In this document: piece by piece, positions 1 through 14,098 of the stretch | How the letters are laid out: each line of letters opens with the position of its first letter | Position numbering within the stretch: position 1 is the stretch's first letter | The notes under the pieces: model-generated | The model's database searches: none | Told to the model about the DNA's origin: nothing | Seen by the model: only the letters and a program-made list of their open reading frames with translations | Translations under genes and position numbers: made by a program | Origin: Rhopalosiphum padi | Taxonomy: Eukaryota > Arthropoda > Insecta > Hemiptera > Aphididae | Assembly (NCBI RefSeq): GCF_020882245.1 | Contig: NC_083600.1 | Location: 25,916,001 to 25,980,000 of the forward strand | Length of the DNA: 64,000 nucleotides | Direction of reading: 5' to 3'

Positions 1-1691
1 GATAATGATGATAAATACACAGTTATTTTAAAGTTATAATGTCTATTTATGTAGGTATCTATTATTGTCTATTATTGATGTACGTGTATAATCAGTAGAT
101 AAAAACGATACATAAATCTTTTTTTACCCGTACCGGCCGTATCATTACTCCTTCTTATTCATAAAATAAGATAATAATGATAAAAATCATTTTAAAAGCC
201 CTAGAATATAATATCTACATTCCTCGACTCACTGAAATTCTTAAACGCAAACAAACAAATATCGAATATTTCGCAACAAAAAATAAGTCGAGCTATAGTC
301 AAAAGCTATATTGAGCTGACGGCAAGATAACCCGCGGGAAAAATATTAATCTCGCGCTCAAAATCACGGAGAAAAACAAAATTAGAAACTGTTTCGGCGT
401 TTCATGTTAAAATATAACACCCCCCGACACACCAGGACAATTTTCAACGTCAACGTGTGACTATATTCATCAGTGGAGTATAAACATATACATATATATA
501 TTTAAAAGAATCTAGGAGAATATACGGACAATATTTCGTTTGAAAACCGCAATTTGTTCGATTCCGTCGTCGCTGCAATAAATTTAATCCCAAGCACACT
601 CGTGTATGTGTAAAGTACATATATTATATTACGTGGTATGACTACGGATATTCACTATAAATACGTACATATATACGGTGACCGTGAATGAAACTGACGG
701 TGAGGGAACTATACGGTGGGTGGATGAATTTAGGGCAAGAGGTGGTAGTAGTGGTGGTGGTTGGACGTTTAACTATATAATCCGTGCCAAAACCCTCTTC
801 ACCCACTGCTATTCCGCTGGTTTTTCCTTACTATTTTGGCCAAGGGTCGGATATTTCTCCGAATAGGCTCGCCCCACCATGCGCAACCGCTGATTTTATG
901 GGGTGGGTACAAAACTTTGGCGTCTCTTGACGCCGCTAATTTGATTTTCGCGCTCAGGCCGTTAAGGAAACTGCCAAAGTGTTACAACACTACTCACGCA
1001 GTGATATCTCCACAATATTCTCCTTTATATATATATATATATATACAAACATATCACCGTCATGAAAACGCAAAGTTTTTGATGTTTAGTGGATGTCCCC
1101 CAACTCGGTGGACTCTGGGTTGCGTTTATTTATAAGAAAAAATGCATTTCAACGATCATTAAAGTTTGAATCCAGAACTTTGGAAAATAAAATAAATCTG
1201 TCCCAAAACAGATAAGAAACAACCGTCCGGGGGATAATCGATCAAACATATGCGATCACCACTTTCACCGCACCACAGTCGTAAGTGGCGGTGGTGGTCG
1301 TGGATATTATTATATATTATTTATAATGGTCTCTCGGGAATATCGTCGTCGCGGTCGTTGTCGACCGATGACCGTCGAAACGCGTCGCGTTGCACGAGAG
1401 GTGTGTGATCGACAAAAAAGTTTTCTCTCGTAAAAATCAGCCATCCATTTGCCACAAGGCATTTTATGTTTTTATTTTATTGATTATTTTTTCGAATAGT
1501 AGTAGAACTATAAAACATTTTTTCGTTATTATTAATTTATATGGTTACAATAAAGCAGCTGCATGTATTGTATAATGATAGAACAGACTGCAGGGCACCT
1601 GCAGCCTTTCGTTTTGACTTTACGTTATCATCGACTATTGCACAATACATTTTGAACGACTTATACATTTTTTTTTTAATTATCATATGGC

Positions 1692-1742
<51 letters not shown>
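1692..1742. repeat. TA dinucleotide microsatellite
   Basis: About 50 bases of almost uninterrupted TA, broken by a single C. A shorter run lies at about 1026-1045. Confidence 0.9.
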
Positions 1743-1744
<2 letters not shown>

Positions 1745-4700
1745 TAGTATATAATCGAAAAAACGCATAAATAGACTAATTTAATTTTCACAATATTGTT
1801 TCATGCTTCGGTACATATATTTTATACCATTTTAACCACAGAATTTTTAATTATAATGAAGAACGAAACTATTGATTAATGCACACACTATAATTGCTGA
1901 ATACTTAACCATCCAGACTTCTATGTAAACGACATCATACGCCTATTGGTAAAATATATAATAATTGTTTAATTAATTTAAAAAGTCAATTAAAAGTATT
2001 TTATTTTCATTTAAGCATATTCATGTTTTTTAATATATTTTAATTATTATCTGACGACAATTTAACCATTTACCGTTATTTAATTATATTTTTGTATCAT
2101 GTTCTCTAAATAGTGTTTAATTTTTCATTAAATGTATTTAAAAATAACCTTTTGGTTCATCATTTATCTGATTACTATAACACTAAATTCGTTGAATTAT
2201 ATATTATTATTCGAAATTGATAAATTACTAATAATTAATATCCTTAAAAATACAATTCACCGAATCAATTGTCCTAAATAGCAACTCTTGTGGAAAACAA
2301 TTTCATTAAATTCACAGATGTGCCAGATTGTTTCCATCTTGGAATTTTTTTTATTCGTGCATTTTAATAATTTATTATTTATATCATTCTAAATAATCGT
2401 TAAGGATCTATCTTACCCGGTCTTAACAGAAAATTGCATACTTAAAATTAATTCAATTTATTATACCCTGTGGTTTTTGTATAATTTTATATCCAATGAT
2501 AAATACCCGTCAGTTTATAGTTGTATACCATTCGCATCTTAACGATAACATAAAAAAGTAAAGTTAAATAAGTCATTAAAATAACAAACACTAAAGTCGT
2601 ATTAATTATTTATATTCTATTCAATTTAAGTCTTTCAATAGCAATTAGTAATTACTAATTGATATCTTTGAAAACTGTTATCAAACGAGCTTATTTAATA
2701 AATAGTTTTAATTAAAAAATGTGCAAAAAAACTTATTAGAATACCAAATTCCTAGTACTAATTTTTAAATTAAATATCTGTATGAATTTCTCTTTTTTAT
2801 TATCGTTGCACGGAGTACTAAAAATACTTTGTTCTTCTGATTTAGTCAATAATATATAAATTTCGTTGCAGCCTTAGCTGTTTTCAATAAACAGTCTCCT
2901 TGGTATTTGATCATTTCTTACATTGCACATACTAACTAGTCTTTTTCTCTGTGCTTCCGTGTTTCGTGATCAATTTTATCAGCCCTTCAAGTTTAATTAG
3001 GTGGTCATTGATCCTTATTTTTTTTTCTCTTTTTGAAATACGAGTAGTATAACTATCTTCCCTCAAAATAATTTTGAATACTATACAGTCCGACTTATCT
3101 AGCTTATTCTGTTCATATTTTATTCTTCTATTCCCATTCAATTCTGCTACATTTATTTTTTTTTCGTATCTTATACTAAACATACATTTTTATTAAATTA
3201 TTTCATAGCTTATTTATTAAACCGATTTAATCCTTGGTTCTCGTGAGAGTATCATCATATCAAATTTATTTTTTATTCACATATCCTTGTATTAACTATA
3301 ATCTTGACTCGTAAGTATGTATATTTTATAGATTAAATAATATAATAAATTACATGTGACGGTTTAAAAAGTTCTTTAATAACTTATAAACGTGTGTGAC
3401 TCGTACAATTTTGTATAATAGAGAAGATAACTGTATCTCTTTTCTATATAAAGTTGTAAAAAGTAATATTATTATATTAATAGTAAAATAATTAACCTAT
3501 TTGATACTTTAGTTATCATTTTACAATCGTCACGTCTTGTATTTTATATAAAAAGTAATGCTTTTATTGAGCATGCAACTTAGTTATAAAATAGGTACTT
3601 TTTAAATAAATTATTAATAAATATCAACAAGTTAGAAGCTGATATACAAGGCTAGATTACCTAGATTTTAAATATACATTGCACAACTAAAATATTTAAT
3701 ATTTGTGCACTTAAATCATAGTTTTTACACATTTAAATACTTCTTAATTTTTAAATGTAGATATATTAAAATAATACAATTTTTCATTTTAAACTCCCTT
3801 GATTGTTTTTTTAACTCTTTAAGTCATAATAAAATTATAAATATAATTTGAATTGTATTAGTTAGTTTAAATGAGTTTTATATCAATATTCAACTGAAAA
3901 TACAACTTTAATTTTGATATTCATTATTTAGATAAAAATTGATGACAAAGTCAATTAAATATATAAAGACATCCAAAACGTCGAAGATATGGGAAGTTTC
4001 AATATAGTAGGTACCAATGGAAAAAGTAAAAAACAAAACTTCTTACAAACAATATAAACATCAGTAATCGGCCGAGAACAGTTGGTAGATTTGCATGATG
4101 CATATCCTCGACTAGTAAAACTTTTTCTTAATAATGTGAACAGAAAATCATTATTTATTAATTTAAGTTTAAATTTATAAAATAATTTTACGATTAATAT
4201 CAGAATAATTTAACAGATTTTGTATATTAAATATTAAAATTACCCGCTTTAAAATGTTTGAAAAGGTAATTTTTATAACTTGTTTCTTTTAACGTGAGTA
4301 TTGAAAACTACAAATAAGTCTTGAATAAATTAGGTAGTTTAAAGCAACTCTAGCCTTACAATGCTATCATACAAATAATAAATAATAGTCGTTCAAGCGC
4401 TATGATTTTATATTGCTTTCAAATTTAATGTTAAAATCCTCAATACAAATATATACAATACAGCCGGTGTAGCCCAGATTGATTTTTTTTATAAATAAAC
4501 ATTTAATATTAACACTAAAATATAAATTTAAAAACCACGTCCGATTATATTATGACTAAAATTAACTATATATATTTATAAACATTTTAATAAAAAATAC
4601 TTATTAAAATGTAATAACGGTACCTAGTAAAAATAATATTATGATTATATTAATAAATGTATGTGTAATTTATACACGTAAAATCAATTGCATTCGTTCC

Positions 4701-4779
4701 ATAAGCTCATTATTGTACAATAAATTTTAGGTTTAATATCAGTGTGGTTCGACAATAGCCAAGTATAAGTCAAAAAATA

Positions 4780-5105
4780 TCCAATATGGTCTCGTTTGTC
4801 CAACTTTGGTTGCTATACAAGGCATAGATTTATGGGGTTCACTTGCGGAAGTAATTATTATTTTCCTATTGTTGCGGTCTACCCTCCCCAGAGGATCGCT
4901 TGTTTGGCATTTCGATTAAGTCCAAAACTTAAGCCTTGGGACCAACCCGGTAGGTCCAGTTAATGAAATCCCTAGCAAACAATGGTCGTGAATAGAATAT
5001 GAAAAAATTAAACGAAACAAAAAAAAAATCTATTGAAAGCATAAAGAAAAATAACCAAACAAAAGATGAACCATGGTAACTGTCTTAAAAAAAAAAAAAA
5101 AAAAA
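4780..5105 (+). repeat. Unidentified segment ending in an A19 run, possible retroposed copy
   Basis: A stretch with clearly higher GC than its surroundings (best at 4780-4965) is followed by A-rich sequence and ends in 19 consecutive A at 5087-5105. A poly(A) end suggests a retroposed copy, but I found no target duplication, no tRNA-like box A/B and no recognisable protein frame in either direction. The origin is therefore unknown. Confidence 0.25.
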
Positions 5106-5899
5106 CCCTTTAAAGCTATACGCCGACAACAATAATCTCACCTATATTATAGGCTGAAAAAAATAATATAAGCACCCGTATAGACACTAATAAGTACATA
5201 AATAATAATTCATATACACGTAAAATAGATCTGAATTATCTACATAACAAAATTATATCCTCAATGACATTCCAAAAAACATTTGAACTCAAATTGTAAC
5301 TAACGTCTAACAATAATGTATGGTGAGATGGGATTGTTATCGTTTAATATTACATAAATTATGAACTGAAGCCTCTATATAGACTATAGAAAGGTTATAA
5401 ACTATAATATTTATGACTTATATCGTATACTATTTTTTTGTACTTTATAATCTTATCGAACATAGTACAGTTAAATAATATTGCCATATTATATTATATT
5501 GGAGTGACTACTGACTACCACTACATACTATACAGTGTACACTATACGTATTATTTATTTTACACAAAAATAGAAGACGCGTGGCAGAATATAAATTACG
5601 AATAACGATTGTTTAAAAAAAAAGGTATCTACCAGAAAACGAGTGAGGAGAAATTGCTTGAAAGGGGTTGCGACGAGGTAAGGTCATAGTATTCGTCTTT
5701 TCGTAGAGGTCCGTGAGATGAAATATACGCTGTATGCGTTATATTATATAGGGACGATGATGAAATACTTTTTTGCACGGGTTGATTAATGAGCGTATTT
5801 GAGATGTATAATGTAATGGTGGGGGGCTCAACATTGAACATGTATCAAAATTCGAACACTGTCTGCAATATAGCATGAGGACGGTGGTTGGGATTATAG

Positions 5900-6350
5900 A
5901 GGCAAGTGGAAGTCGGAACAAACACGACAAGCAAAGGTAAAGGCGAAAAACAAGATGGCGGTGATGCTAAAGTCTATACCTGGGTACCTATAGCTTTTTT
6001 CATCACATCCCGCCTCATCTGGTCCAACATTGGCGTTCGCCTTTCTGCGTGTGCCGCTGTAGAAACCCGCGTGGGGACGTATGGCGGCGGCGGCAACTAG
6101 CTATCGTTAATTAATCAACCCGTCAAAGGCTTGTATATACGGATACGACTATCAATCAAACGGCTTTTGACGCTTCCCGCTTGCGCGACGCTTTGCTGCA
6201 TCAGTTCCTACCGGCCGCGATCCCCGCCCTCCACCCAACCGCCCTTCATCGTTCCGATACACCCCATCCCTTAGTCACCTGCGCCACCACCCTCGCACCC
6301 GTGTGGTCTCATCGACACACAGCGCACACACACATACACTCGAGATGAAC
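5900..6350. promoter_or_regulatory. CpG-rich promoter-like patch
   Basis: GC and CpG content rise sharply here, particularly at 6170-6330, against AT-rich flanks. It contains GCATCAGTTC near 6200, which resembles the arthropod initiator TCAGT. In compact insect genomes such patches usually mark promoters. It lies 7.6 kb upstream of the PTB exon and could be the long-isoform promoter of the SH2D5-like gene, but no first exon with a convincing donor could be joined to it. Confidence 0.35.
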
Positions 6351-9300
6351 TGTTCACAGAGATAAGCGTCACCTCCCCCCTATTTCTGCATAATGTTTAT
6401 AATAATATGTATAGTGCGTGATAGACATCAAATTGAATATTAGAGACTTGTTATAGTATAGTAGCACTATATAAAGATACATATTATCGTTAACCATCAA
6501 CGCGTTCATCTAACGCATGCAAATCATGTGGTATACCCTTTCCAGACAAAATGAATCTTTTTCATCTGGTGATCAGTAAAATTACTTTATTCGTAATGTG
6601 TGGAATACCCGTGCATGTATATACTTTTAATCATTTATTATGATTTTTTATCATAAACATAGTTGAACTATGTATACAAAAATACGTAACACTGATCATT
6701 AAAAAAAAAATGTGTAAACACATAATTAAAATACATACCTAAATGTATTTAATATTTTAAAAGTAATGTTTATATATAAAAATCGTAATTTTTCATATTT
6801 AAATTACAATGCCTGTTTTTAAATCATCTTAGATACTGAGCGAAATGATAAATGAATCAATTTTACAATAAAATGTGTCTTTTTGTAATATATTTGTATC
6901 TTTAATCACCTTTTGGAATAATAAAAATTGTTTCACGTGTCGGGGTAGCTTATGATAGCAAATTGAATCTCATTTTAGATTTAATAAGAAAGTTAACAAA
7001 ATCGATGTTTATATTTGTATGTATGTACATCAAAAACAAACATACACCGAATCAAAACCTAAATATACTTGAAATTTTTAACAAATGTTTATAATAGTAT
7101 TTTCTGTACATGGTATAACTTACAAACTAATTTGTTTCAGTTTGAGCTATTTATTGTAACTATTTCAAAGTATTATAATATTTTTTGTGGGTACTTGAAA
7201 CTTATACGTATATTATTATATTTTATATACACAACGACATCTTTAAAATATCTAGACAATTTTATGCTATTTCCTTTTCACACCACGAACCATCAACATC
7301 GTTCCATGGAAAGTTTATATTGACTCGGAAATTATTAACAATAATATGATATACATATTTGGTATCATAATAATTAAATAGTAATAATATGAATAATATG
7401 AAAATTACTAATAGTAATACTAAAAATATCATAAAATATTAAAATATATTTAGTAATTTAGGTTAACAGATCGTCTTAGTTCAGATACGTTTTTGGTATG
7501 CAAAATTGTTTTTTACAAGTATAAAATATGTTGTGGTAGTTTCAAACATTTGCATAGTTAGTTTAAAATTCGTTAAATTTAAATTTAAATTATACTGGTC
7601 AAAGTTTAATTTATTTTGGTATCTCATTTTAGTAGTGTAATCGAATGTAAAATGCATTCATCAATATTATTATAATTTAATATAACTTATACCATATGGT
7701 ATGTTTTATATGTTTCTAAAAAAACCTAAGTCCGTTATGGTCAAATATATGAAAAAGTACATAAATGTAACAATTTTGTATCCATTATACTTACTTACTC
7801 GTACATTTCACTTTACATCATTCCATGAAGGTATTATTTTAAGTACTTCTATAGTACTACTTTTTCAATTCGAACCAGTAGTTCCTGAGATTAGCGCGTT
7901 TAAAATAACAAACTCTTCAGATTTATAATACTAGTATAGATTATATAGAATATAGATAAGTATAAACAAATCTAAAATAGCACGAATAGACAAACAATTT
8001 TAAACATTAATACTTTTTATTGGTTATGGTATACTAAACATAATAATATCAATAGTGGTATTAAATATAATATTTTTCCTTGAAAACAAATTTTAATGCC
8101 CATGAAGTTTATTTTATTTCTTAAAATAAATCATTTAATAGATTTTAACAACCAATCGCTCTTAAACGACGAAGCACGAAAACTTCTATTTAAAACTGAT
8201 TGATTAAAGTATCTATAGTTTAAAGTCCAAAATGTAACTTTAAAATAAGTACGTTCTATTATAATACAAAATTAATTCGATGATTCTTAAATATGTGTTT
8301 TAAATTTTTATATTTTCAATGTAAATCATTTTACAAGACTATTAAAAATATAGATTAAACATACGTAATGTAAGTCGTTAATTTAAAAATGCTTAACTAT
8401 TTGACTTTACACTTATAATTTGTATAATAAAAGGATTCATATACGTTATTATTGTTACTTCATTATTTGTTTACAAAAAAAAAATTTAAAAAAAATACAT
8501 TATCCTTTTCAATTGGATCTACATTATACGGCGCAGTACTCCGTACTCGTATATAATAGTTTTATTGAAAGAAAAATTATAGTAGGTATTTACTTTGTCT
8601 CAATGTTTTGTTCGTGATAATTTGTATGTTAATAGAAAATAGTAGAAAAATAACAAATTACAACTTGGATATTATTAGGTACATTCCACATATATATAAT
8701 TATATATTTTATAAACGTTGCATAATTGTATATATCATATTACTATATTACATTATTAATATACGGGTAGGTACGAGTCGTGCGTAAAAAAACTTACAGG
8801 ACGAAGGACGACGATGCGGCCATTTGTTTGTCATAATATAGTGGAACGCTAAACAATATGTAAAGACTTACATGAAAAAAAACTGAATAGTCAATGAATC
8901 CTGCAACGATGACGAATCTAATAGTCTCGACTACGTATGAAGATTGAAAATGTGTTTGCCGAGGCGAAATCCGTTCGGTATTACGACGAAACACGTAGTT
9001 TTGTTCGTCAAATTGAATATTATACATGCATATACAAATATAGGAACATATTATTATTATACGCGCGAGTGCGATTCTGTAGCATACATATTATTATATA
9101 TTATGCGATGTAGATATAATATATAATATTGCGTATATAGTCGTATAGGTACGTTTTTATTCCAATTGGAATTATCTCTCAGACGTTCAACGCACAGAGA
9201 ACCAACAAAAACGGCGATAGTAAATATAATATATACCTATATAATATTATACAGGATGCATTCATTGAGCATATTCACAACCATGTTCCATCCTTATTAA

Positions 9301-12300
9301 TTATGTATTTATTTAAATTCTAACCTTTTCTATGCCATTTAAGTGTGCCCCGTCGTTATACAATCTTCTTTGTTTCAGTTGACAAAATTGTATCTTTTAC
9401 TGTAAATTATTAATGAACCAATAGTCAAGTGCTGATATACCTATAAATAGAAATTCGTGCGATTAATTTCTGAAATTATTTAATTTTATAAACATATTAT
9501 GCTATATGCTATAGTCTATAGTTATGCATAAAGTATAAAATATTAAATATATATAGTATATTGTTTTAGTCTAGTATATTTGCTTATTATACTTGGAGAA
9601 TTTTTACAAATTATAAAATCCTAATCGCTTCATATTGAAACTATGATTTTCAAATAACCGTAATTCATAATTCATAAGCCCAAACTTTTGAAAGTGTGAT
9701 GGTATTTATTTATACTTAAAAATTCCAAAAATTATAATTTGAATAAATGCATGATTTATTAATAAAGTATACAATAGGGGTGAGCATGATTGACAAATCA
9801 CACGCACATTACAATACTATAGTGTACAACAGTTGAAATTCTCCATACGCAATACCAGACTATCCAACGGTATACTACGGTAGTAGCAGAGATGGTAGCT
9901 TACGATTTCCGTTCACTACATAAGTTTATATGTATAGTCCGTGTATGTGTATATGTACGCACGAACACCTAAAGGGCTCAAACCCTTCTGCCTATGCTCA
10001 CACCAAATATTATAATAGACTATCCGCGTCTGAGAATATTCAGACCGAATGCATATTTCATACCCATCTCGTTCTCCCTATCGTTGCTTGTCCTCTTGCC
10101 CTTGAGTACATAAAAATGATAGGTATTTTTTTAACTCATCTTCCACCTCACCGTTTCATCAGTGGCCGAGATGACATGGAATAGGGGGAAGCGAAGACAG
10201 AAATAAATCGCATTCTATGTATACTATATAATATATATTTATTTGTATACGCAAGTTTACCGCGCGACAATAATCCATATACATGAATAATGTATAGGTA
10301 CAGAAACTGACGTTTTTCCTAACCTCCGCACATGTATATATAATATTATTTATTATTATCATTATCATTATTATAAGTACGTCTGCATATATCAAAATTC
10401 CATGACCACGAAAATCTGTTGAGTTGCATTTGCATATATTTTGTTATTGTGCATTTTGTATTTTATCATAAGTTTTAGGCGTTTTAGCAACGGGGACGAA
10501 TAGAGTAAAACTAGGGGGAAAACAGCACATGAAGATACTGAATCGTAGCATAGAGAAAGAAGATAAGTACATAGTGAGTATAGACATATTGAGTGCTTGA
10601 ATTACTTAAAATAATCGTTTTACTCGTAACATTTGTATAGCGAAAACTTATGAGTGACGAATATACCCCCGTTGTAAGGTAAAATAGAAGAGAAAAATAA
10701 AAAATGTATTACCTTCAATTCTATAATTATTTGATTTCTTTCTTCTTTAATTTATAATAATTCTATAATTTACATCAAATCTGAGTTAAAATATTTTCTT
10801 TACACTTCTACTCGTTTATAATAGAAAACATTTTTGTATACATACGTCTACGTATATCAAGTACATAAATGTTAGATAAAATTGAGATACTTTTATAGAT
10901 AATTGTCGTAAACGATTTTTCAGTACCGACTCTCATATGAATAACGCCTAACATTAATTTCAGGGAAAACATTACTTCCAACAGCTTTTCTGGTCAAAAA
11001 GCTCTGCAGCTAGCTGTACTGGTATGTTCACTATTTGGGTTCAAAATCTCATGAGACTATAATTATGCTTAAAATGATGCTCTAGAATCTAGATGGACGA
11101 AATTATATCGCATCCGTATGTATAAGTCGAAATATGTTCTCGTCACAATGCCAAATAACCAATTTTTTGAATCATTCGACGACTATTAAAGGAAATTAAA
11201 ATAATTCCAATGCACCTGATAATAGACACTTAAATATATTTACTATTTACACTCATTGATACATTTATATACAAAATATATTATAAATTATTTTAAAAAA
11301 GCAATGATTTTTCAAATCGATATTGTTTTATGCATAAATTATTGCTTTAAGTACCTAATCATAATTTTATATTTTAAATTTATTGTAGCGTTTGACTTTT
11401 TTCATCTCAATACCTACCAACAAATATACGCTTAAAATCTAAAAGTTAACAAATTGTATTATTTTTGTATAATAAATTATTGCTATCGATTTTGTTGCCT
11501 TTTATTATATATTCTAATGAATGGTAATTATTATGATTCATAATTTATAAACAAATTAATTTAAATTAACGAATAACACACTTAAAGATATATAATAGCA
11601 CATTTATCTAATATAATGCTAATAACAGAGAAATCCCACAAAATACAAAGACATTCTGTTTTCTCTATTATCTAATATAAATAACAATATAAGGTGGAGG
11701 AGTACCTACATCGTTAAAAATATAACTAATACAATCACTCAAAAATTATTAGACGATTACTATTTATATCTCATTAATATTTGTATAATATTTATATAAA
11801 CATTTTTTATCAAATTACAAGTTTACGCATACTTTGTTTGCAATCAAGATACTTATTGCAGGCAGCTTTTTGAGTTATTTCTATAAAAAATAATACAACA
11901 GTAAAATAAATAGACATGATAACACTCTAAATCAAATATGATTAAAATATATTACTGGAAATTAATTATTTAAAGTATTTAAGATTTTTATTATTAGGTT
12001 ATAAAAAAGGACATTATCAAATAATTTAATATATTTTTGTTTGTTTTTTAGTAAACTTTTTACAGTTAATTTAAAATAATATCGTATTTTCAATAATACC
12101 AATTCGAATTAATTTGATATATAACTAATTAATTTTATAGATATCGAACTTATCTAGAAAGATAGAAACAGTGATATAATTTATTAAAACCTCGATGAAT
12201 ATTTATATTATAATTAAATTAGCATTAAAAACGTATTAAGAATTTAAGATGAATTTATACAAGCGTTTTTCACAATATCATTAAATCTAGAGGAAAAGTA

Positions 12301-13951
12301 TAAAAAAAATACCTTCCAGCACGTGCCTGTCTATAAGCATTCTTGGTAATGTTGAATTATGTACATATAACTACATTATGTAAAATGAATGAAATATTTT
12401 ATTTTTTTATACTAAAAAAAAAAAATCTCCGATGCCGATAAAATGACGCTAGTAGGGTGTATTATTCTCTACATAACTGCTATATATGTTTTTTGTTTAA
12501 AAAAATTCAAAGCATATTCTGGCATATCACAGCTAGGGGAGCCATGTTTTTACTCTCTTCATTTACGTGATTCAAATTTTTGACATGGTTTCAAGTAAAT
12601 ATAAATTAATATTTAGCTGGATATGATGATTTAATCGTACGCTGTGGACGAGAGCATCGAGATATTCATACATTACATTGTACGAGTTTCAATATTTTTT
12701 TATAACGGCAAATACGATTTACACATTGGTCGGAGGTCGTATTTTATAAATCGGTCAACACAAGCAAAAATAACGATTACAATTCTCTTGATAACGCTTA
12801 ATTTAAAAATATTTTTAGTAATAAGTATTTACTCATTAATTGGGCAATTCAAGCAAAATTTCGTTAGTCGGTACATATCATTTTCAATAATCGATAAAAT
12901 GATGAATTTCAACTATATTTAAGCATATATAATACATATGTGTTAACATTAAATGCAATTTAATTTTAGTTTTTTTTGTTTTCATGTATTTATTTACAAT
13001 TAATTAAAATAGTTTTCAAATATATTTTGCAATAAATGTATGCTGAGTATTACATTTCAATTGTGATTCCTTAAAAAGCATATATATGTACACTTTACAT
13101 AACACACAAATGCACTTTGCTATTTTAATTATCTATAACAGTATACTATATTGATACTTTAACATAAAATAGATTGTTTGATTCACACAACTGTTATACA
13201 TTATTATTAAATGAAACTAAATAATTAATAAGTGATTTTACAAAAAAAAATATTATACTTATGAAATGCAAAAGTTTTAATGTTTCAAATCTTATTTTAA
13301 ACTACAAAAATAATTGCTAATAATATTATATATTCACCCCAATTTTGAATTTCAATATGGATTATACTAAAAACAAGTCTTATTTAATAACCATAGAATA
13401 ATTAAGGACATTTTAGATTATGAATTAATGATTAATCATATTACACAATATTACATATAATGCTTATATAATATCAAATAGGTACGACAATAATATGATT
13501 ATGATGGAATCAGTTCGTAGGTAAATTGGAATTATTATATGTCGACTGTTGAATCGTGAATCATATTGAATTATATTGCTATTTTATCAGTATTGTAAAT
13601 TGAACATTTACAGTATACACATTTGGTGTAATATTTATTATGTAATACGACATATACACAATTTGTTTGCTAGTAATACATCCAATGTGTGGTGTACGTC
13701 GGAAGCTGCTGAGATGTATGAGGAAATGAAAATGTCTTTAAATTCAATTTCTCCGGCTACTTGGCATGGTTTTCAATCGCATTGGTATTATCAACGACAG
13801 CAGGAAATTAGTTCATTTCCTGCAGCAAAATCTACCCACTCGTTTCACTTCCGGACACTACCTAGCTAATCTGCAACCCTTTTTTATATAAACAAAAACC
13901 AAAAAACCTAATGAGTTTTTTTAATAATTTTTTATTCAACTCTCATTTCAG

Positions 13952-14098
13952 GAAGTTTTAATGGCTCATGGACTCAGGAGAGTTTCGTACGCTACGTGCG
14001 ATCCGGGATGTAAACAGTTTTGTTTCCTGGCCAGACAACCTGGTGGTCATATCAACAAACAGTACTGTCATTTGTTCGTTACAAAGACGGCTGAACAG
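13952..14098 (+). CDS. SH2D5-like: PTB-domain exon of the SH2D5-like gene
   Basis: 49 codons, phase 0 at both ends, after a pyrimidine-rich tract ending in CAG and before GTAGAT. It reads from EVLMAHGLRR to VTKTAEQ and covers the central strands of the PTB fold. An isolated hairpin (GCAGGAAAT/ATTTCCTGC, 13800-13823) lies 130 bases upstream. The open frame simply continues past the donor, so an ORF caller would extend it wrongly to 14185. Confidence 0.9.

Larger units (their letters stand above)
1..13951. other. Non-coding DNA upstream of the first recognised exon
   Basis: AT-rich sequence without a coding exon I can defend. Open frames here are short and rich in Tyr/Ile/Phe, as chance frames in AT-rich DNA are. 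It contains TA microsatellites (around 1.03 and 1.7 kb), a moderately GC-rich segment at 4.78-4.97 kb followed by an A19 run at 5087-5105, and a CpG-rich patch at 5.9-6.35 kb. The exon at 13952 opens in the middle of a PTB fold, so exons for the first half of that domain must lie either here, too short or divergent for me to find, or left of the window. Confidence 0.6.

Noticed and set aside
4830..4965. GC-richer segment tested as rRNA, tRNA or tRNA-derived SINE
   Set aside because: No box A/B pair and no recognisable rRNA segment.
10964..11022. Possible small exon between TTTCAG and GTATGT (ENITSNSFSGQKALQLAVL)
   Set aside because: Borders and phase 0 are acceptable, but the residues do not fit the PTB strands expected before 13952 and a 19-codon frame is easily open by chance.
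13576..13869. 97-codon frame upstream of the PTB exon (...SEAAEMYEEMKMSLNS...)
   Set aside because: The second half looks somewhat protein-like, but it does not resemble the missing PTB half, ends in a stop and has no usable donor before it.
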